NCBI GenBank assembly: GCA_012960105.1
Contig: DUBV01000005.1
Span: forward strand, 71,433-135,432
DNA: 64,000 bases
Direction: 5' to 3'
Origin: Thiotrichaceae bacterium
GTDB taxonomy: Bacteria; Pseudomonadota; Gammaproteobacteria; Eutrophobiales; Eutrophobiaceae
The notes beneath the pieces are model-generated. The model made no database searches, was not told where the DNA came from, and saw nothing but the letters and a program-made list of their open reading frames with translations. Below, one piece after another: positions 32,687-43,619 of the stretch. Within the stretch, counting starts at the first letter, position 1. Every line of letters begins with the position of its first letter. Both the position numbers and the translations under genes were made by a program.

Positions 32687-34243
32687 ATGATTTCTAGAAA
32701 TATATTTCTCCAGAAAATCTTCATGCCAATTGGAGCATGCTCAGTAGTCATTATTTCTATTATTGCCACTTTATATTTTATATGGACGTGGAGTCCTATT
32801 CTCGCTCAGTTTGGTGGAGATAATGCAACATACCTGCTGACAGCTAAATTGTTTTCACCTTATTCTCAATCAACTTACGCTGTAGAATATTTTTCTATTC
32901 ATAGTCGATACCCCCCGCTTTATCCATTGTTATTGGGTTTGCTAGGAGGAGGTGAAAGTGTATTAATTGCACACTTATTAACGACATCATTTCTAATAGC
33001 GGCCATTTTAGTTTTGTATAAATGGGCTTCCATCATGGGGCTCGGAAGATTACATTCTTTAGTGTTGATTGTTATTTTTTCTATGATGCAAAATACGTAT
33101 ATGCAGGCTTTATCAATACTTAGTGAAAATCTCTATTTGTTGCTAAGTTTGTCAGTGCTGTACATAATTTCGTTGAAAGATAATAGTGAAAAATGGGCTT
33201 GGGTTGCAGTGCTTCTCATTGTATGTGCTACTTTGACTCGAAGTGCAGGACTTCCTTTGGTTTTGTCTTTTATCATCTATCTATTTATAAATAGAAATAA
33301 TAATAAATATCTATTTTCATTCTCTGCAATATTGCCAATGATCGCATGGGGGCTATTTAATAATCAGGATAGCATTTCATATGCCGGTCAATTTTCTGAT
33401 CGTTATTCTACTGACCTTGTTTCTATATTATTACAAATACTAGATCAATCAGTTTATATGTTAAGTATATGGCACCGGTCATTTACTAATGGAAACACTG
33501 GATATTTATTATTATCTATTATTGCTATTTTTTGTTTTTTTGGAATGATGTACAGTTTATATTTAAAGAGAATAGAAGGAATATATGTTTTTTTGTATAT
33601 GTTAATGGTTCTTGCTTGGCCATACCCTGCTGAATCTATGAGGTTATTGTACCCTGTCATTCCTGTTCTTCTGGTTCAAACGAGCTTCATGATAAAAAAT
33701 TTAATGCCTAGTTTGAATTCTGTATATGGCTTCCATAAAGGAAATTTTGTTATACAAGGAATATTACTAATTATTTTAGTGCCAAATCTTGTGTTAACAA
33801 TCAACAGGTTTAATGCGCCGGTTGATGAGTATTTAATGCCCTATAAACGGACGTATGATTGGTATAATCCAAATCCTGTTGCAGCTGTAAATGGAGTGAG
33901 ATTTACTCATGGAGTAATTTCAAGCCTTAAAGATGCGAGGAACTATATACCTGAGGATCAATGTGTTTATAGTATAAAGCCTTCTATCATTGGCTTATAT
34001 ATGGAGCGAATAAGTCATAAACCTCCTGTTGCAAGTATCGATGATATAAGTTTTTATAAACTTATAGAGCAATCTGAATGCAGACATTTTTATTTGCTGC
34101 CATTTGCAAGCCCTACTTATAATCAGCCATTCTATCCTTACGAAAGGATGAAGGATTATATTGACATTATTAAAGTATATTATTTAGATGGCAACAATAA
34201 GGGAAATATTGTTGCTATATTGGCTAAGTTGAATAATATTTAA
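32687..34243 (+). CDS. Polytopic membrane protein, GT-C-like candidate, paralogue C
   Basis: 518 aa; FGGDNATYLLTAKLFSPY...YPPLYPLLLGLLGG; C-terminal SSLKDARNYIPEDQCVYSIK; paralogous to A and B. Confidence 0.7.
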   Translation: MISRNIFLQKIFMPIGACSVVIISIIATLYFIWTWSPILAQFGGDNATYLLTAKLFSPYSQSTYAVEYFSIHSRYPPLYPLLLGLLGGGESVLIAHLLTTSFLIAAILVLYKWASIMGLGRLHSLVLIVIFSMMQNTYMQALSILSENLYLLLSLSVLYIISLKDNSEKWAWVAVLLIVCATLTRSAGLPLVLSFIIYLFINRNNNKYLFSFSAILPMIAWGLFNNQDSISYAGQFSDRYSTDLVSILLQILDQSVYMLSIWHRSFTNGNTGYLLLSIIAIFCFFGMMYSLYLKRIEGIYVFLYMLMVLAWPYPAESMRLLYPVIPVLLVQTSFMIKNLMPSLNSVYGFHKGNFVIQGILLIILVPNLVLTINRFNAPVDEYLMPYKRTYDWYNPNPVAAVNGVRFTHGVISSLKDARNYIPEDQCVYSIKPSIIGLYMERISHKPPVASIDDISFYKLIEQSECRHFYLLPFASPTYNQPFYPYERMKDYIDIIKVYYLDGNNKGNIVAILAKLNNI

Positions 34244-34274
34244 TTACAATAGATGAGGAAAGGTAACGGCATAA

Positions 34275-35132
34275 ATGAAAATAAGTATTATTATCCCTGC
34301 GCTTAATGAAGGTGAGAGCTTGAAACACTTATTGCCAGTATTGGTAAGCGAATATCCGAACACGGAAATCATCATTGTTGATGATGGATCTACTGATGTA
34401 ACTAAAGAGATATGTGCAGCTCAAGGTGTAATCTGTCTCAGTCACCCTTATAGGAAGGGCAATGGTGCGGCTATTAAAACAGGCGTTCGAGCTGCAACTG
34501 GTAAGATGTTTGTATTTATGGATGCAGATGGCCAGCATGATCCCAAGAATATTTCAGGGATGCTTAAAAAAATTGACGAGGGATTTGATATGGTTGTTGG
34601 TGCCAGATCAGCCTCTTCACAAGCTAGTGTAGGTCGGCTATGTGCTAATACCCTATATAATTGGTTCGCATCTTTTATGGTGGGACAAAAAATTGAAGAT
34701 CTAACCTCCGGCTTTCGTGCAGTAAGAGCCGAGAAATTCAAGAAATTTCTTTATCTTTTACCAAATGGATTTTCTTATCCCACTACGTGCACGATGGCAT
34801 TCTTTCGATCTGGTTATAGCGTTGGATATATACCTATTGAAGCGAATAAAAGAATAGGTAAAAGTCATATCAAGTTGCTAAAAGATGGAATACGATTTTT
34901 ATTGATATTGTTCAAAATTGGTACATTATATTCACCATTAAAAATATTTTTTCCCTTAAGTCTAATTAGCTTACTTACAGGGATGTTATATTATGTATAC
35001 ACTTTTATGGCGATGGGTCGATTTACTAATATGAGTGCTTTACTGTTTACAACATCAGTTACTATTTTTCTAATGGGACTAATCTCTGAACAAATTACTA
35101 GTTTGCTCTATTCAAAAGCGGGCGATAATTAA
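34275..35132 (+). CDS. GT2 family glycosyltransferase (polyprenyl-phosphate sugar synthase-like, C-terminal TM segments)
   Basis: 285 aa; ISIIIPALNEGESLKHLL, IIIVDDGSTDVT, MDADGQHDPKNI. Confidence 0.93.
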   Translation: MKISIIIPALNEGESLKHLLPVLVSEYPNTEIIIVDDGSTDVTKEICAAQGVICLSHPYRKGNGAAIKTGVRAATGKMFVFMDADGQHDPKNISGMLKKIDEGFDMVVGARSASSQASVGRLCANTLYNWFASFMVGQKIEDLTSGFRAVRAEKFKKFLYLLPNGFSYPTTCTMAFFRSGYSVGYIPIEANKRIGKSHIKLLKDGIRFLLILFKIGTLYSPLKIFFPLSLISLLTGMLYYVYTFMAMGRFTNMSALLFTTSVTIFLMGLISEQITSLLYSKAGDN

Positions 35133-35146
35133 TTCGACGCATTATT

Positions 35147-35911
35147 TTGAAGGAGGTTGATTTGGGTAGAGGATATCAAAATGATTACTCTAGTAGTGCA
35201 AAGCATATGTATGATCTGGATATGCGAAAAAACAAAGCTCGTACTATGGTAGCAATTCTTGAAGATTATTTGGGAGGACTTGAGAATTTAAATTGTTTAA
35301 ATGTAGGCGGATCTGCAGGCATAATTGATCTTTATCTTGCCGAATATTTTAAATATGTCATTGGTGTCGATATCGATGAAAAAGCAATTAGTTATGCGAA
35401 TGAGAATTTCTTAAAAGAAAACCTGGAATTTCAAATCGGTGACGCAATGGAATTGAAATTTGCAAGTGAATCCATAGATATAGTTATTTCATCTCATGTA
35501 TATGAGCATGTTCCTGATTCTAGGCAAATGATGAAAGAAATATATCGGGTGTTAAAACCAAATGGCATATGTTTCTTTGCTGCTGGCAATCGATTGATGC
35601 TGAATGAGCCACATTATAATTTACCTTTTTTATCTATTTTTCCAAAAGCATTGGCACATATCTATTTAAGAGCTTTGGGAAAAGGGAACCATTATTATGA
35701 GACGCATTTAAGTTACTGGGGCTTGAAACATCTAACTCGTGATTTTGATGTGTTTGACTATACAGAAAAGGTAATTCAACAGCCCGCCAAGTATTTTACT
35801 GAATATATGCTTAGACCCGATAGTTTTAAATCGAGAATTGCTTTATTTATGGCGAAATATTTTATATGGATAGTCCCAAGTTATTTATGGGTGTTAAAAA
35901 AAGTAGAATGA
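35147..35911 (+). CDS. Class I SAM-dependent methyltransferase
   Basis: 254 aa; CLNVGGSAGIIDLYLAEYFKYVIGVDID, SSHVYEHVPDSRQMMKEIYRVLKPNG. Confidence 0.9.
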   Translation: MKEVDLGRGYQNDYSSSAKHMYDLDMRKNKARTMVAILEDYLGGLENLNCLNVGGSAGIIDLYLAEYFKYVIGVDIDEKAISYANENFLKENLEFQIGDAMELKFASESIDIVISSHVYEHVPDSRQMMKEIYRVLKPNGICFFAAGNRLMLNEPHYNLPFLSIFPKALAHIYLRALGKGNHYYETHLSYWGLKHLTRDFDVFDYTEKVIQQPAKYFTEYMLRPDSFKSRIALFMAKYFIWIVPSYLWVLKKVE

Positions 35912-35938
35912 ATTTGAATTACTTTCTGCTGAGTTAAA

Positions 35939-37000
35939 CTATGCTCTAAGAATTGTTGCTAGCTCAGTATAATACTGTTGCGCAACATGACTCCATAGAC
36001 ATTTTGTTTCAATATAACGTTTTGTTTTTGTAGATAAATCTTGCCGTAGGTTATCATCATCCAAAAGTGCAGATAATACCTTTGCATAATCTATCGATTT
36101 TTCAGGGTTTACCAACAGTCCATTTTCACCATGTTTGATTGCATCACATAATCCTTCTAGCTTAGAAGCAACAATTGGTAAGCCAGCTGCTCCCGCCTCA
36201 AGTACAACCAGGCCAAAGCCTTCCATATCTCCTTCAATCGGAATATTAGGTTGAACAAATATGTCTGCTGCTTGTAATAAAGCCACCTTTTGTTCATCAC
36301 TGACCGAACCGAGTAGTATGACTCTATCCTGTAAACCAGATGCCACAATAGATTTTTCTATATCAAGTCTATCAGAACCATCTCCTGCAATAAGATAAAT
36401 GACATTATTATCCAGTTTGTTCATAACTTCTCTGACAAACCAGGAGACACCTTTCCGTTTAACCAGACGTCCTATGGTTAACAGATATTTCTTTTCAGCT
36501 TGTAAGTTTAATAAATTTCTCGCTTCAGTTTGACTCATAGTGGCATTAAAAAGATTTACACCAAGTGGGATAAAAACACAGCTTTTTTCATCAATACCAT
36601 GAACTACAGCCTGATGAATTGTTTCATTGCTACAAGCAAATAAGGAATCAAGTCGTTTCAAAGCAAACTTTACCCAAAGTCTTTGATAAAAAGAGTTTCT
36701 AAAAGTCACATCCAGACCAACAATAATTGAAACGACGGGTTTTCGAGTTAAAACTTTTAACAACCAACCGGATAGTCCTAAAACACCATCACCTAATAAA
36801 ATGACATCATATTTTCGAGCTATAAATAATGCTTTTATGAATGAATAGAATAGGAAGAAAGGAAGGGCTGATTTTCCTTGGGTATTAGCGATGACTTTTA
36901 TATCTGCGAACTCAGTTAGAGCATGAGATATCTCAAAGTTTAGTTTTTCTATGCCGCCAACAACAGGAGGATAGGCTCTGGATATAAATAGGATTTTCAT
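35939..37000 (-). CDS. GT4 family glycosyltransferase
   Basis: 353 aa; RAYPPVVGGIEKLNFEI, LLTIGRLVKRKGVSWFV, EGFGLVVLEAGAAGLPIVASKLEGLCD. Confidence 0.93.
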   Translation of the reverse strand: MKILFISRAYPPVVGGIEKLNFEISHALTEFADIKVIANTQGKSALPFFLFYSFIKALFIARKYDVILLGDGVLGLSGWLLKVLTRKPVVSIIVGLDVTFRNSFYQRLWVKFALKRLDSLFACSNETIHQAVVHGIDEKSCVFIPLGVNLFNATMSQTEARNLLNLQAEKKYLLTIGRLVKRKGVSWFVREVMNKLDNNVIYLIAGDGSDRLDIEKSIVASGLQDRVILLGSVSDEQKVALLQAADIFVQPNIPIEGDMEGFGLVVLEAGAAGLPIVASKLEGLCDAIKHGENGLLVNPEKSIDYAKVLSALLDDDNLRQDLSTKTKRYIETKCLWSHVAQQYYTELATILRA

Positions 37001-37228
37001 GTGATGCTATCGGGTTTCGATACTTATTACAGAATATAACGGTAATAAACTTGATTTTGCCATGATAAATACAATCATAGATTTGGTCTCATCGATTGTT
37101 ACTAAATAGGAAGTATCTTCTTATTGTTTGAAAGAGGCTATTATTATAATATTTCGAATAAATTAAGAACATCAATAATATCACAGTTTGGCACTAATTC
37201 AGTTTCAAGCTTTTAGTTGTGATAGTAG

Positions 37229-38173
37229 ATGAATCAAAATAGTAAAGGGAATATGCCAATATCACGTCTAAAAATCACATATGCACTATATTCCTTAGGC
37301 TTGGGATTTGTTTTTTACTTGCTTTACAAATCATGGCCGGAAGTCAGCGCTCAAATTATAGACTTTAAAATTAGCTACCTTGTTATTTCTACAATTGCTT
37401 TATTGTGTAATACCTTAATAGGATGTTGGTTATTAAAAAAACTTCTTAACTCTTATAAAGTATCTATAAGCTATTTCCAAACGTGTAAAATATTTTATTT
37501 ATCACAAATATCAAAATATTTACCGGGCGTTGTTTGGGGTCTTGCAATGCAAGCATCTATGCTTGACTCTGATAAAGCAATGAAAAAAATTGTATTTTCA
37601 AATATTCGATTCTTGTTATTTATTACAGCTTTTTTTCTTTTCACTAGTTCCGCGTATCTAGCATTGAGATACTCATTAATAATAGCTTGTCTTTTATTCA
37701 TAAGCTCTTTTGTGACGGTTTTTTGTCTAAATAAAGACTCTATTCTCAATATTATTTTAACTCCCTTTCATAAACTCCATTCATATTTTTATCTGGAAAA
37801 AATAAATGAATGTAAAATAAGCACTGATAAATTATTTTTATCTTGTATAGGGATATATATAACTTATATTCTAACAATTTCCACTATTGTTTTGGCTTTT
37901 TATGAAGTAACTTTATATGAGGCAATAGAAATTTCTATATATCAATGTATAGCATGGGTTGCAGGAATGTTAGTATTTTTAGTGCCGGCTGGTATGGGTG
38001 TAAGAGAGGCGGCTTTTCTTGCCTTGGGAAATCTTTCAACTAATTTTTCTACAGAACAAATACAGTCTATTGCCATTCTGACAAGGTTTGTTCAGTTGAT
38101 TCAAGATGTCATACTATCATTAATAGCGATACTTTTTATCAAAGCAAGGAGGTTGAGTCGCAGTTTAGGATAA
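37229..38173 (+). CDS. Lysylphosphatidylglycerol-synthase-TM / AglD-like flippase-family membrane protein
   Basis: 314 aa; ISKYLPGVVWGLAMQ and VPAGMGVREAAFLAL motifs of the UPF0104 family. Confidence 0.85.
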   Translation: MNQNSKGNMPISRLKITYALYSLGLGFVFYLLYKSWPEVSAQIIDFKISYLVISTIALLCNTLIGCWLLKKLLNSYKVSISYFQTCKIFYLSQISKYLPGVVWGLAMQASMLDSDKAMKKIVFSNIRFLLFITAFFLFTSSAYLALRYSLIIACLLFISSFVTVFCLNKDSILNIILTPFHKLHSYFYLEKINECKISTDKLFLSCIGIYITYILTISTIVLAFYEVTLYEAIEISIYQCIAWVAGMLVFLVPAGMGVREAAFLALGNLSTNFSTEQIQSIAILTRFVQLIQDVILSLIAILFIKARRLSRSLG

Positions 38174-38229
38174 ATTAAGAGTAGTTTAATATGCTACAAG
38201 TAAGTGTTCTAGATATTTATAAAGAGTTA

Positions 38230-38370
38230 ATTTGTCTCTCTATCCCTTCTTGCGAGAAGTAAATTCTTCTAGTAATGTTTTCGCCTGAGTTTTGTTTCTG
38301 GGCTTCTATCGAGTAGCGTGACGATAATACCTTTTAATAGTTCTGCTGTCTCCATCACATAAATTTGCTA
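38230..38370 (-). pseudogene. Possible GT4 glycosyltransferase C-terminal remnant
   Basis: Minus-strand frames read ...YVMETAELLKGIIVTLLDRSPETKLRRK, then in another frame AKTLLEEFTSRKKG, resembling the C-terminal region of GT4 enzymes; no intact ORF. Confidence 0.35.
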
Positions 38371-38762
38371 TGTTCGTTTTCTGTAAGTTATTTATAGTTT
38401 ATTCTGTAACAATTAATGAATGTACATGAATTTTGTGATGTTCTATTCCTTCTAAGAGAATATGGTGGAGCCATGTGATGGCTTGGAAGGAAGCCTGCTG
38501 TGCTTCACTAGGATTAATTGAAAATATGCGGTTAGGCATATTGTGTGTATTACTTGGAAGGGATATCAAAATTTTTGGTTTCGATTGTTGAATTTTATTA
38601 AGAATAAGAATTTAACTAAAGTGCTAAGGATAGTAGTAAAAGAAAGAGTGTTTATCCGAAGCAAAGATATGACGAATACATGTATCAATTATTTAGTTAC
38701 TATTAAGGTATGGGGCCAGAGAATATTTCTGATTTCTGTAACATTAAAATAGATAAAAAATT

Positions 38763-39797
38763 ATGAAGAAACGCGCATTAATTACTGGCATCTCAGGACA
38801 AGATGGGGCTTTTTTATCACAGTTCCTCCTAGAAAAAAATTATGAAATTTATGGTGCGTACAGGCGTAGTTCATCTCCAATTACTTGGCGTCTTAACGAA
38901 TTAGGGATTGACGGCGATGTAAAAATGGTACCGTTTGAACTGCTGGATTATTCAAACATATTAAGCGTAATTGGCGAAGTGCAACCGGATGAAATATATA
39001 ATTTAGCTGCACAAAGTTTTGTTAAAGGATCATTCGAAAAACCGATTTATACCGCTGATGTAGATGCTGTTGGTGTGTTGAAAGTATTAGAGGCAATTAG
39101 AGTTGTTAATCCAGAAATAAAATTTTATCAAGCATCAACGTCTGAATTATTTGGTGTCCCAAAGGAATTTCCTCAAACAGAAACAACACCATTTTATCCT
39201 CGGAGTCCCTATTCCGCAGCGAAATTATTTGCACATACTATTACTATTAACTATAGAGAAGCGTATGGACTTCATGCTTCTGCTGGTATCTTATTTAATC
39301 ATGAGTCGGAATTTAGAGGAATAGGTTTTGTAACTAGAAAGATCACCTCTTCATTAGCTAGTATAAAACAAGGGAATCTCGATTCTTTCGAATTAGGCAA
39401 TATATATTCCAAGAGGGACTGGGGCTACGCAAAAGATTATGTGTCTGCTATGTGGGAAATGTTACAGCAGGAAAAAGCGGATGAATATGTTATTGCAACT
39501 GGAGAATCACATACAATTAAAGAGTTTATTACGTTAGCAGCTGCGTCTATTGGGTTTGATCTAGAATGGTCTGGAGAAGGAGTAAATGAATATGCAATTG
39601 ATAAAAAGAGAGGAAAAAAAATAATTACGATTAATGAGAAGTATTTTCGTCCTTCAGAAGTTGACATGTTACAAGGAGATATAAGTAAAGCGAAAGAAAT
39701 ATTAGGTTGGGAACCAACTGTTACGTTTGAACAACTTGCTGAAAAAATGGCAGTATCAGATTATGAAAGAGTGAAAAATGGAAAGCGGTTAGTTTAA
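38763..39797 (+). CDS. gmd: GDP-mannose 4,6-dehydratase family protein
   Basis: 344 aa; ALITGISGQDGAFLSQFLLEK, STSELFGVPKEFPQTE, YSAAKLFAH, FNHES. Confidence 0.88.
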   Translation: MKKRALITGISGQDGAFLSQFLLEKNYEIYGAYRRSSSPITWRLNELGIDGDVKMVPFELLDYSNILSVIGEVQPDEIYNLAAQSFVKGSFEKPIYTADVDAVGVLKVLEAIRVVNPEIKFYQASTSELFGVPKEFPQTETTPFYPRSPYSAAKLFAHTITINYREAYGLHASAGILFNHESEFRGIGFVTRKITSSLASIKQGNLDSFELGNIYSKRDWGYAKDYVSAMWEMLQQEKADEYVIATGESHTIKEFITLAAASIGFDLEWSGEGVNEYAIDKKRGKKIITINEKYFRPSEVDMLQGDISKAKEILGWEPTVTFEQLAEKMAVSDYERVKNGKRLV

Positions 39798-39895
39798 TGA
39801 GTTTATTAAGGTTCGTTTACAACTATAGTGCTCATAATAGTTAATAGGCTATTTTAAAATTAGTATACTTTTGTAATTAATAGTCGAAAATTAAC

Positions 39896-40678
39896 CTAAG
39901 AGATCAATTTAAGCATAGCTTTTACCATTTTAGGGTTTGCAGAAACTATATTTCCGCTTTCTAAGTAATCTAATCCGCCTGATATTTCACTGCTAATTCC
40001 ACCAGCTTCTTGTACTATTAGTACCCCAGCAGCAATATCCCAAGGTTTTAAATCATATTCCCAGAACCCATCAAGACGACCACAAGCAACATAGGCTAAG
40101 TCTAGTGATGCTGCACCGGCTCTTCTAATGCCTGCTGCTTTTGGGAAAAAGGATTTAAAGTTTCCTATAAATCTATCCATGTCGTGCCCTTCCTTGAAAG
40201 GAAAGCCAGTGCCAAGTAAAGCACCATCTATTGTTTTTTGTGAACTCACACGAATTTTTTTATTATTAAGTTGTGCGCCTTTGCCTTTTGAAGCAGTAAA
40301 TAATTCCTGTTTTACCGGGTCGTATATAACAGCTTGATCTAGACGATCTTTATATTGAAGTGCAATAGAGATAGCAAAATGAGGGAAACCATGTAAAAAA
40401 TTAGTTGTGCCATCAAGCGGGTCAATAATCCAGACGTATTCACTATCGCCAGATTTACCTGATTCCTCTGCGAGAAAAGCATGATCAGGGTAAGCCTTTT
40501 TAATGGTTTCGATGATGATATATTCAGCTTGTTTATCAACTTCTGTGACAAAGTCATTTTTTCCCTTTATATCAATCGAAATATCACTGACGCGATCCAT
40601 TTCACGTACAATAGAGTCGCCGGCAGCTCTAGCTGCTCGGATAGCGATATTAAGCATGGGGTGCATAGTGTTCTCCAA
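39896..40678 (-). CDS. suhB: Inositol monophosphatase family protein SuhB
   Basis: 260 aa; EESG, WIIDPLDGTTNFLHGFPHFAIS, WDIAAGVLIVQEAGG. Confidence 0.95.
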   Translation of the reverse strand: MENTMHPMLNIAIRAARAAGDSIVREMDRVSDISIDIKGKNDFVTEVDKQAEYIIIETIKKAYPDHAFLAEESGKSGDSEYVWIIDPLDGTTNFLHGFPHFAISIALQYKDRLDQAVIYDPVKQELFTASKGKGAQLNNKKIRVSSQKTIDGALLGTGFPFKEGHDMDRFIGNFKSFFPKAAGIRRAGAASLDLAYVACGRLDGFWEYDLKPWDIAAGVLIVQEAGGISSEISGGLDYLESGNIVSANPKMVKAMLKLIS

Positions 40679-40732
40679 ATAGTTAGCGGGGTATTCTACG
40701 TTGTCAGTAGTAATGAGTGAAGCAATACAAGC

Positions 40733-41458
40733 ATGAAAAATATTTTTGATAAAATTAGGATTGTCTTAGTCAGTACAACACATCCCGGTAATATTGGTGC
40801 AGCAGCCCGCGCCATGAAAACCATGTCACAGGAAAATTTGTATCTTGTGGAGCCTAAAATTTTTCCTTCAGCCGAAGCGACATCAAGAGCAACAGGTGCA
40901 GATGACGTACTAGCCGCAACCACGGTGTGCTCTAGTTTAAAAGAAGCTATTGCCGGTTGTGATCTGGTGATTGGCACTAGTGCCCGAACCAGAAGTATAC
41001 CTTGGCCGATGGTTTTGCCGCGTGAATGCGCACAAACAGTTTCCGAAGATAAATATTCATCTGTCGCTATTGTCTTCGGCCGGGAGAATTCAGGTTTAAG
41101 TAACGATGAACTGGAATTATGTAATCTTGTTCTGCAAATACCTACTAATACAGAATATAGCTCATTGAACTTAGCCTCGGCCGTTCAAATTATTTGTTAT
41201 GAGATATATCTGTTAGGCATCTATGAAAGCAGGGTTGAGTCGGCCGAAACGGACTCGCCTTTAGTTCATCAGGATAAAATGGAAATGTTTTATCAGCATC
41301 TAGAAGAATGTATGGTCGACATCGGTTTTCATGATGTAGATAACCCGCGTCTATTAATGCATCGAATGCGACGGCTATTTAATCGCGCACAATTGGAAGA
41401 AAGTGAATGCAATATCTTGCGTGGAATTTTGGCGAAGGTTCAGGGAAAAATTAAATAA
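40733..41458 (+). CDS. trmJ: tRNA (cytidine/uridine-2'-O-)-methyltransferase TrmJ
   Basis: 241 aa SpoU family; [34 protein letters not shown]; divergent from suhB. Confidence 0.95.
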   Translation: MKNIFDKIRIVLVSTTHPGNIGAAARAMKTMSQENLYLVEPKIFPSAEATSRATGADDVLAATTVCSSLKEAIAGCDLVIGTSARTRSIPWPMVLPRECAQTVSEDKYSSVAIVFGRENSGLSNDELELCNLVLQIPTNTEYSSLNLASAVQIICYEIYLLGIYESRVESAETDSPLVHQDKMEMFYQHLEECMVDIGFHDVDNPRLLMHRMRRLFNRAQLEESECNILRGILAKVQGKIK

Positions 41459-42530
41459 TTACTTTATTTTCTGAATCGTTGCCTGCAATGATTTTTCCAA
41501 TCTCCCAGGCCGTCTCACCACTATTATTCAGATAACTAATTGCTGCTTTCTTATTCTCTTGTGCCACACAGACAATCATGCCGACACCACAGTTAAATGT
41601 TTTATACATTTCGTGTGCTTCAACATTACCTTGTTCTTGAAGCCATTTAAAAATGGGAGGCAGTGACCAACTAGCCGCATCAATTTCAACAGATAGATTA
41701 TCAGGAATGACTCGCGGAATATTTTCGATTAATCCACCCCCAGTAATATGGGCAATGGCATTCACAGGTACTTCATTAATTAATCCCAGAATTTGTTTTA
41801 CATAGAGTCGTGTAGGTTCGAGCAAGAGGTCTAGTAGTGTTTTGTCGCCCAGCTTCTCAGATAGATCCTGATTCGTATGTTCAATTATTTTTCTAACCAG
41901 AGAATAACCATTTGAATGACAGCCGCTAGATGCAAGTGCAATGACCGCATCACCTTCAGATACATTTTCTCCGGTAATTATTTCATCTTTTTCAACAACG
42001 CCGACGCAAAATCCGGCCAGATCATAATCACCTTCTGTATACATCCCTGGCATTTCCGCCGTTTCGCCACCAATGAGACTACATCCCGATAAGGAACAGC
42101 CTTCTGCAATACCATTAATGACTGTTTCAGCAACATCAACATCAAGACTTGAGGTGGCAAAATAATCCAGAAAGAATAAAGGATCTGCGCCTTGCACTAT
42201 CAAATCATTCACACACATCCCGACTAAATCTATACCAATAGATTCGTGTCGATTATTTTCAATAGCGAGTTTGATTTTGGTGCCAACACCATCGGTGCCG
42301 GAAACCAGGACAGGATGCTTGTAATTTAATGAACCGAGGTCAAATAAAGCACCAAAGCCACCAAGACCACCCATAACACCGGGTCGATGGGTTTTGCCGA
42401 CGCTCTTTTTCAGCCGCTTAACCAGTTCATTGCCTTGCTCTATATCAACGCCAGCGTCTTTATAGCTGAGTTTTTTGTCTGAGGGGTTATTCATGGTGGC
42501 TATGGTATCGATGTCGACTGTTAACCGCAA
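41451..42530 (-). CDS. purM: Phosphoribosylformylglycinamidine cyclo-ligase
   Basis: 359 aa; [40 protein letters not shown]. The start is probably one of the in-frame ATGs near 42494 ([17 protein letters not shown]). Confidence 0.96.
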   Translation of the reverse strand: MRLTVDIDTIATMNNPSDKKLSYKDAGVDIEQGNELVKRLKKSVGKTHRPGVMGGLGGFGALFDLGSLNYKHPVLVSGTDGVGTKIKLAIENNRHESIGIDLVGMCVNDLIVQGADPLFFLDYFATSSLDVDVAETVINGIAEGCSLSGCSLIGGETAEMPGMYTEGDYDLAGFCVGVVEKDEIITGENVSEGDAVIALASSGCHSNGYSLVRKIIEHTNQDLSEKLGDKTLLDLLLEPTRLYVKQILGLINEVPVNAIAHITGGGLIENIPRVIPDNLSVEIDAASWSLPPIFKWLQEQGNVEAHEMYKTFNCGVGMIVCVAQENKKAAISYLNNSGETAWEIGKIIAGNDSENKVII

Positions 42531-42551
42531 TCCTTGACTTAAAGAGCAGTC

Positions 42552-43619
42552 TTGAATAGCGTGCCTACTATGAAATTTAAATTATCTATTATCGTTTGTT
42601 TATTCGTTCTTACTTCCCAACCAGTCTATGCCATAAAGGTTTCCGGCCTATATCAGGCGACTGCGACAGTTAGTGATGAATCAGCAGCAAAACGTAAGCC
42701 AGCCATTAAACGGGCGCTTCTACAGGTATTAATAAAGCTGACGGGAAATCGGAATATTGCCAAGAGCAGTGGTATTAGTAATTTAATCGAGCGTCCAGAG
42801 CAGTATGTTCAGCAATTCCGTTATCAACAAGCAAGCAGTCAGGATAATGGACTGGAGCAATCCGCCATTCAGGAGCTATGGGTTCAATTTGATGAAAGTG
42901 CTCTGAATGATGTGCTACGTAGCTACAGCATTAGCATCTGGGGCAAAGAACGTCCGTCGATACTGGTATGGTTCGCTCATGAAGGCGGTGAAACTCGCAG
43001 TCTGGTGACTTTTGAAGAAAGCCCAGAATATATCACGATGCTGGATAATGGCGCTGCAGCTAGAGGTATCTCACTATTATTTCCATTGCTCGATCTTGAA
43101 GATACTTCGAAAATTAGTGTTAGCGATGTTTGGGCAGATTTTAAAGAACCGGTATTAGCCGCGTCGACTCGCTACCAATCAGATGTGATATTGACGGGTA
43201 AATTAATTCAAGTTCTACCCACGTTGTGGGAAACACAATGGTCGGTTTATATTGATGCCAGTGAAAATCGCTGGACGACACAGGGAGAATCACCAGAAAT
43301 CGTCCTGGAAGAGGGTATTGATGTGCTCGTCGATAGGCTAGCACATCAATATGTGAATACCGGCTCGACGCGTACAGAAGTGATATCGTTATTAGTTACC
43401 GATATTAATAATGTGGATAAATATGCTCGAGCATTATCCTATCTGGAATCATTACACTTTGTCCGTGCCGTGCAAGTGAAACACGTATCCGAGAATGAAG
43501 TCTTGTTCGAAGTCATTAGTGACGGTGGCACGTCGGCAATTAACCAGACGATAGCGCTAGGTAAAACATTAGAGCTAGTGAGCAATGAAGAACAGTTGCA
43601 TTACCGTTTAATTAGATGA
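42552..43619 (+). CDS. DUF2066 domain-containing protein
   Basis: 355 aa with signal peptide; divergent from purM and upstream of the AI-2E transporter and hda, as is common in gammaproteobacteria. Confidence 0.85.
   Translation: MNSVPTMKFKLSIIVCLFVLTSQPVYAIKVSGLYQATATVSDESAAKRKPAIKRALLQVLIKLTGNRNIAKSSGISNLIERPEQYVQQFRYQQASSQDNGLEQSAIQELWVQFDESALNDVLRSYSISIWGKERPSILVWFAHEGGETRSLVTFEESPEYITMLDNGAAARGISLLFPLLDLEDTSKISVSDVWADFKEPVLAASTRYQSDVILTGKLIQVLPTLWETQWSVYIDASENRWTTQGESPEIVLEEGIDVLVDRLAHQYVNTGSTRTEVISLLVTDINNVDKYARALSYLESLHFVRAVQVKHVSENEVLFEVISDGGTSAINQTIALGKTLELVSNEEQLHYRLIR

Noticed and set aside
38543-38752. 69 aa ORF before gmd
   Set aside because: No recognisable domain; lies in a degenerate gap where another frame looks more protein-like.
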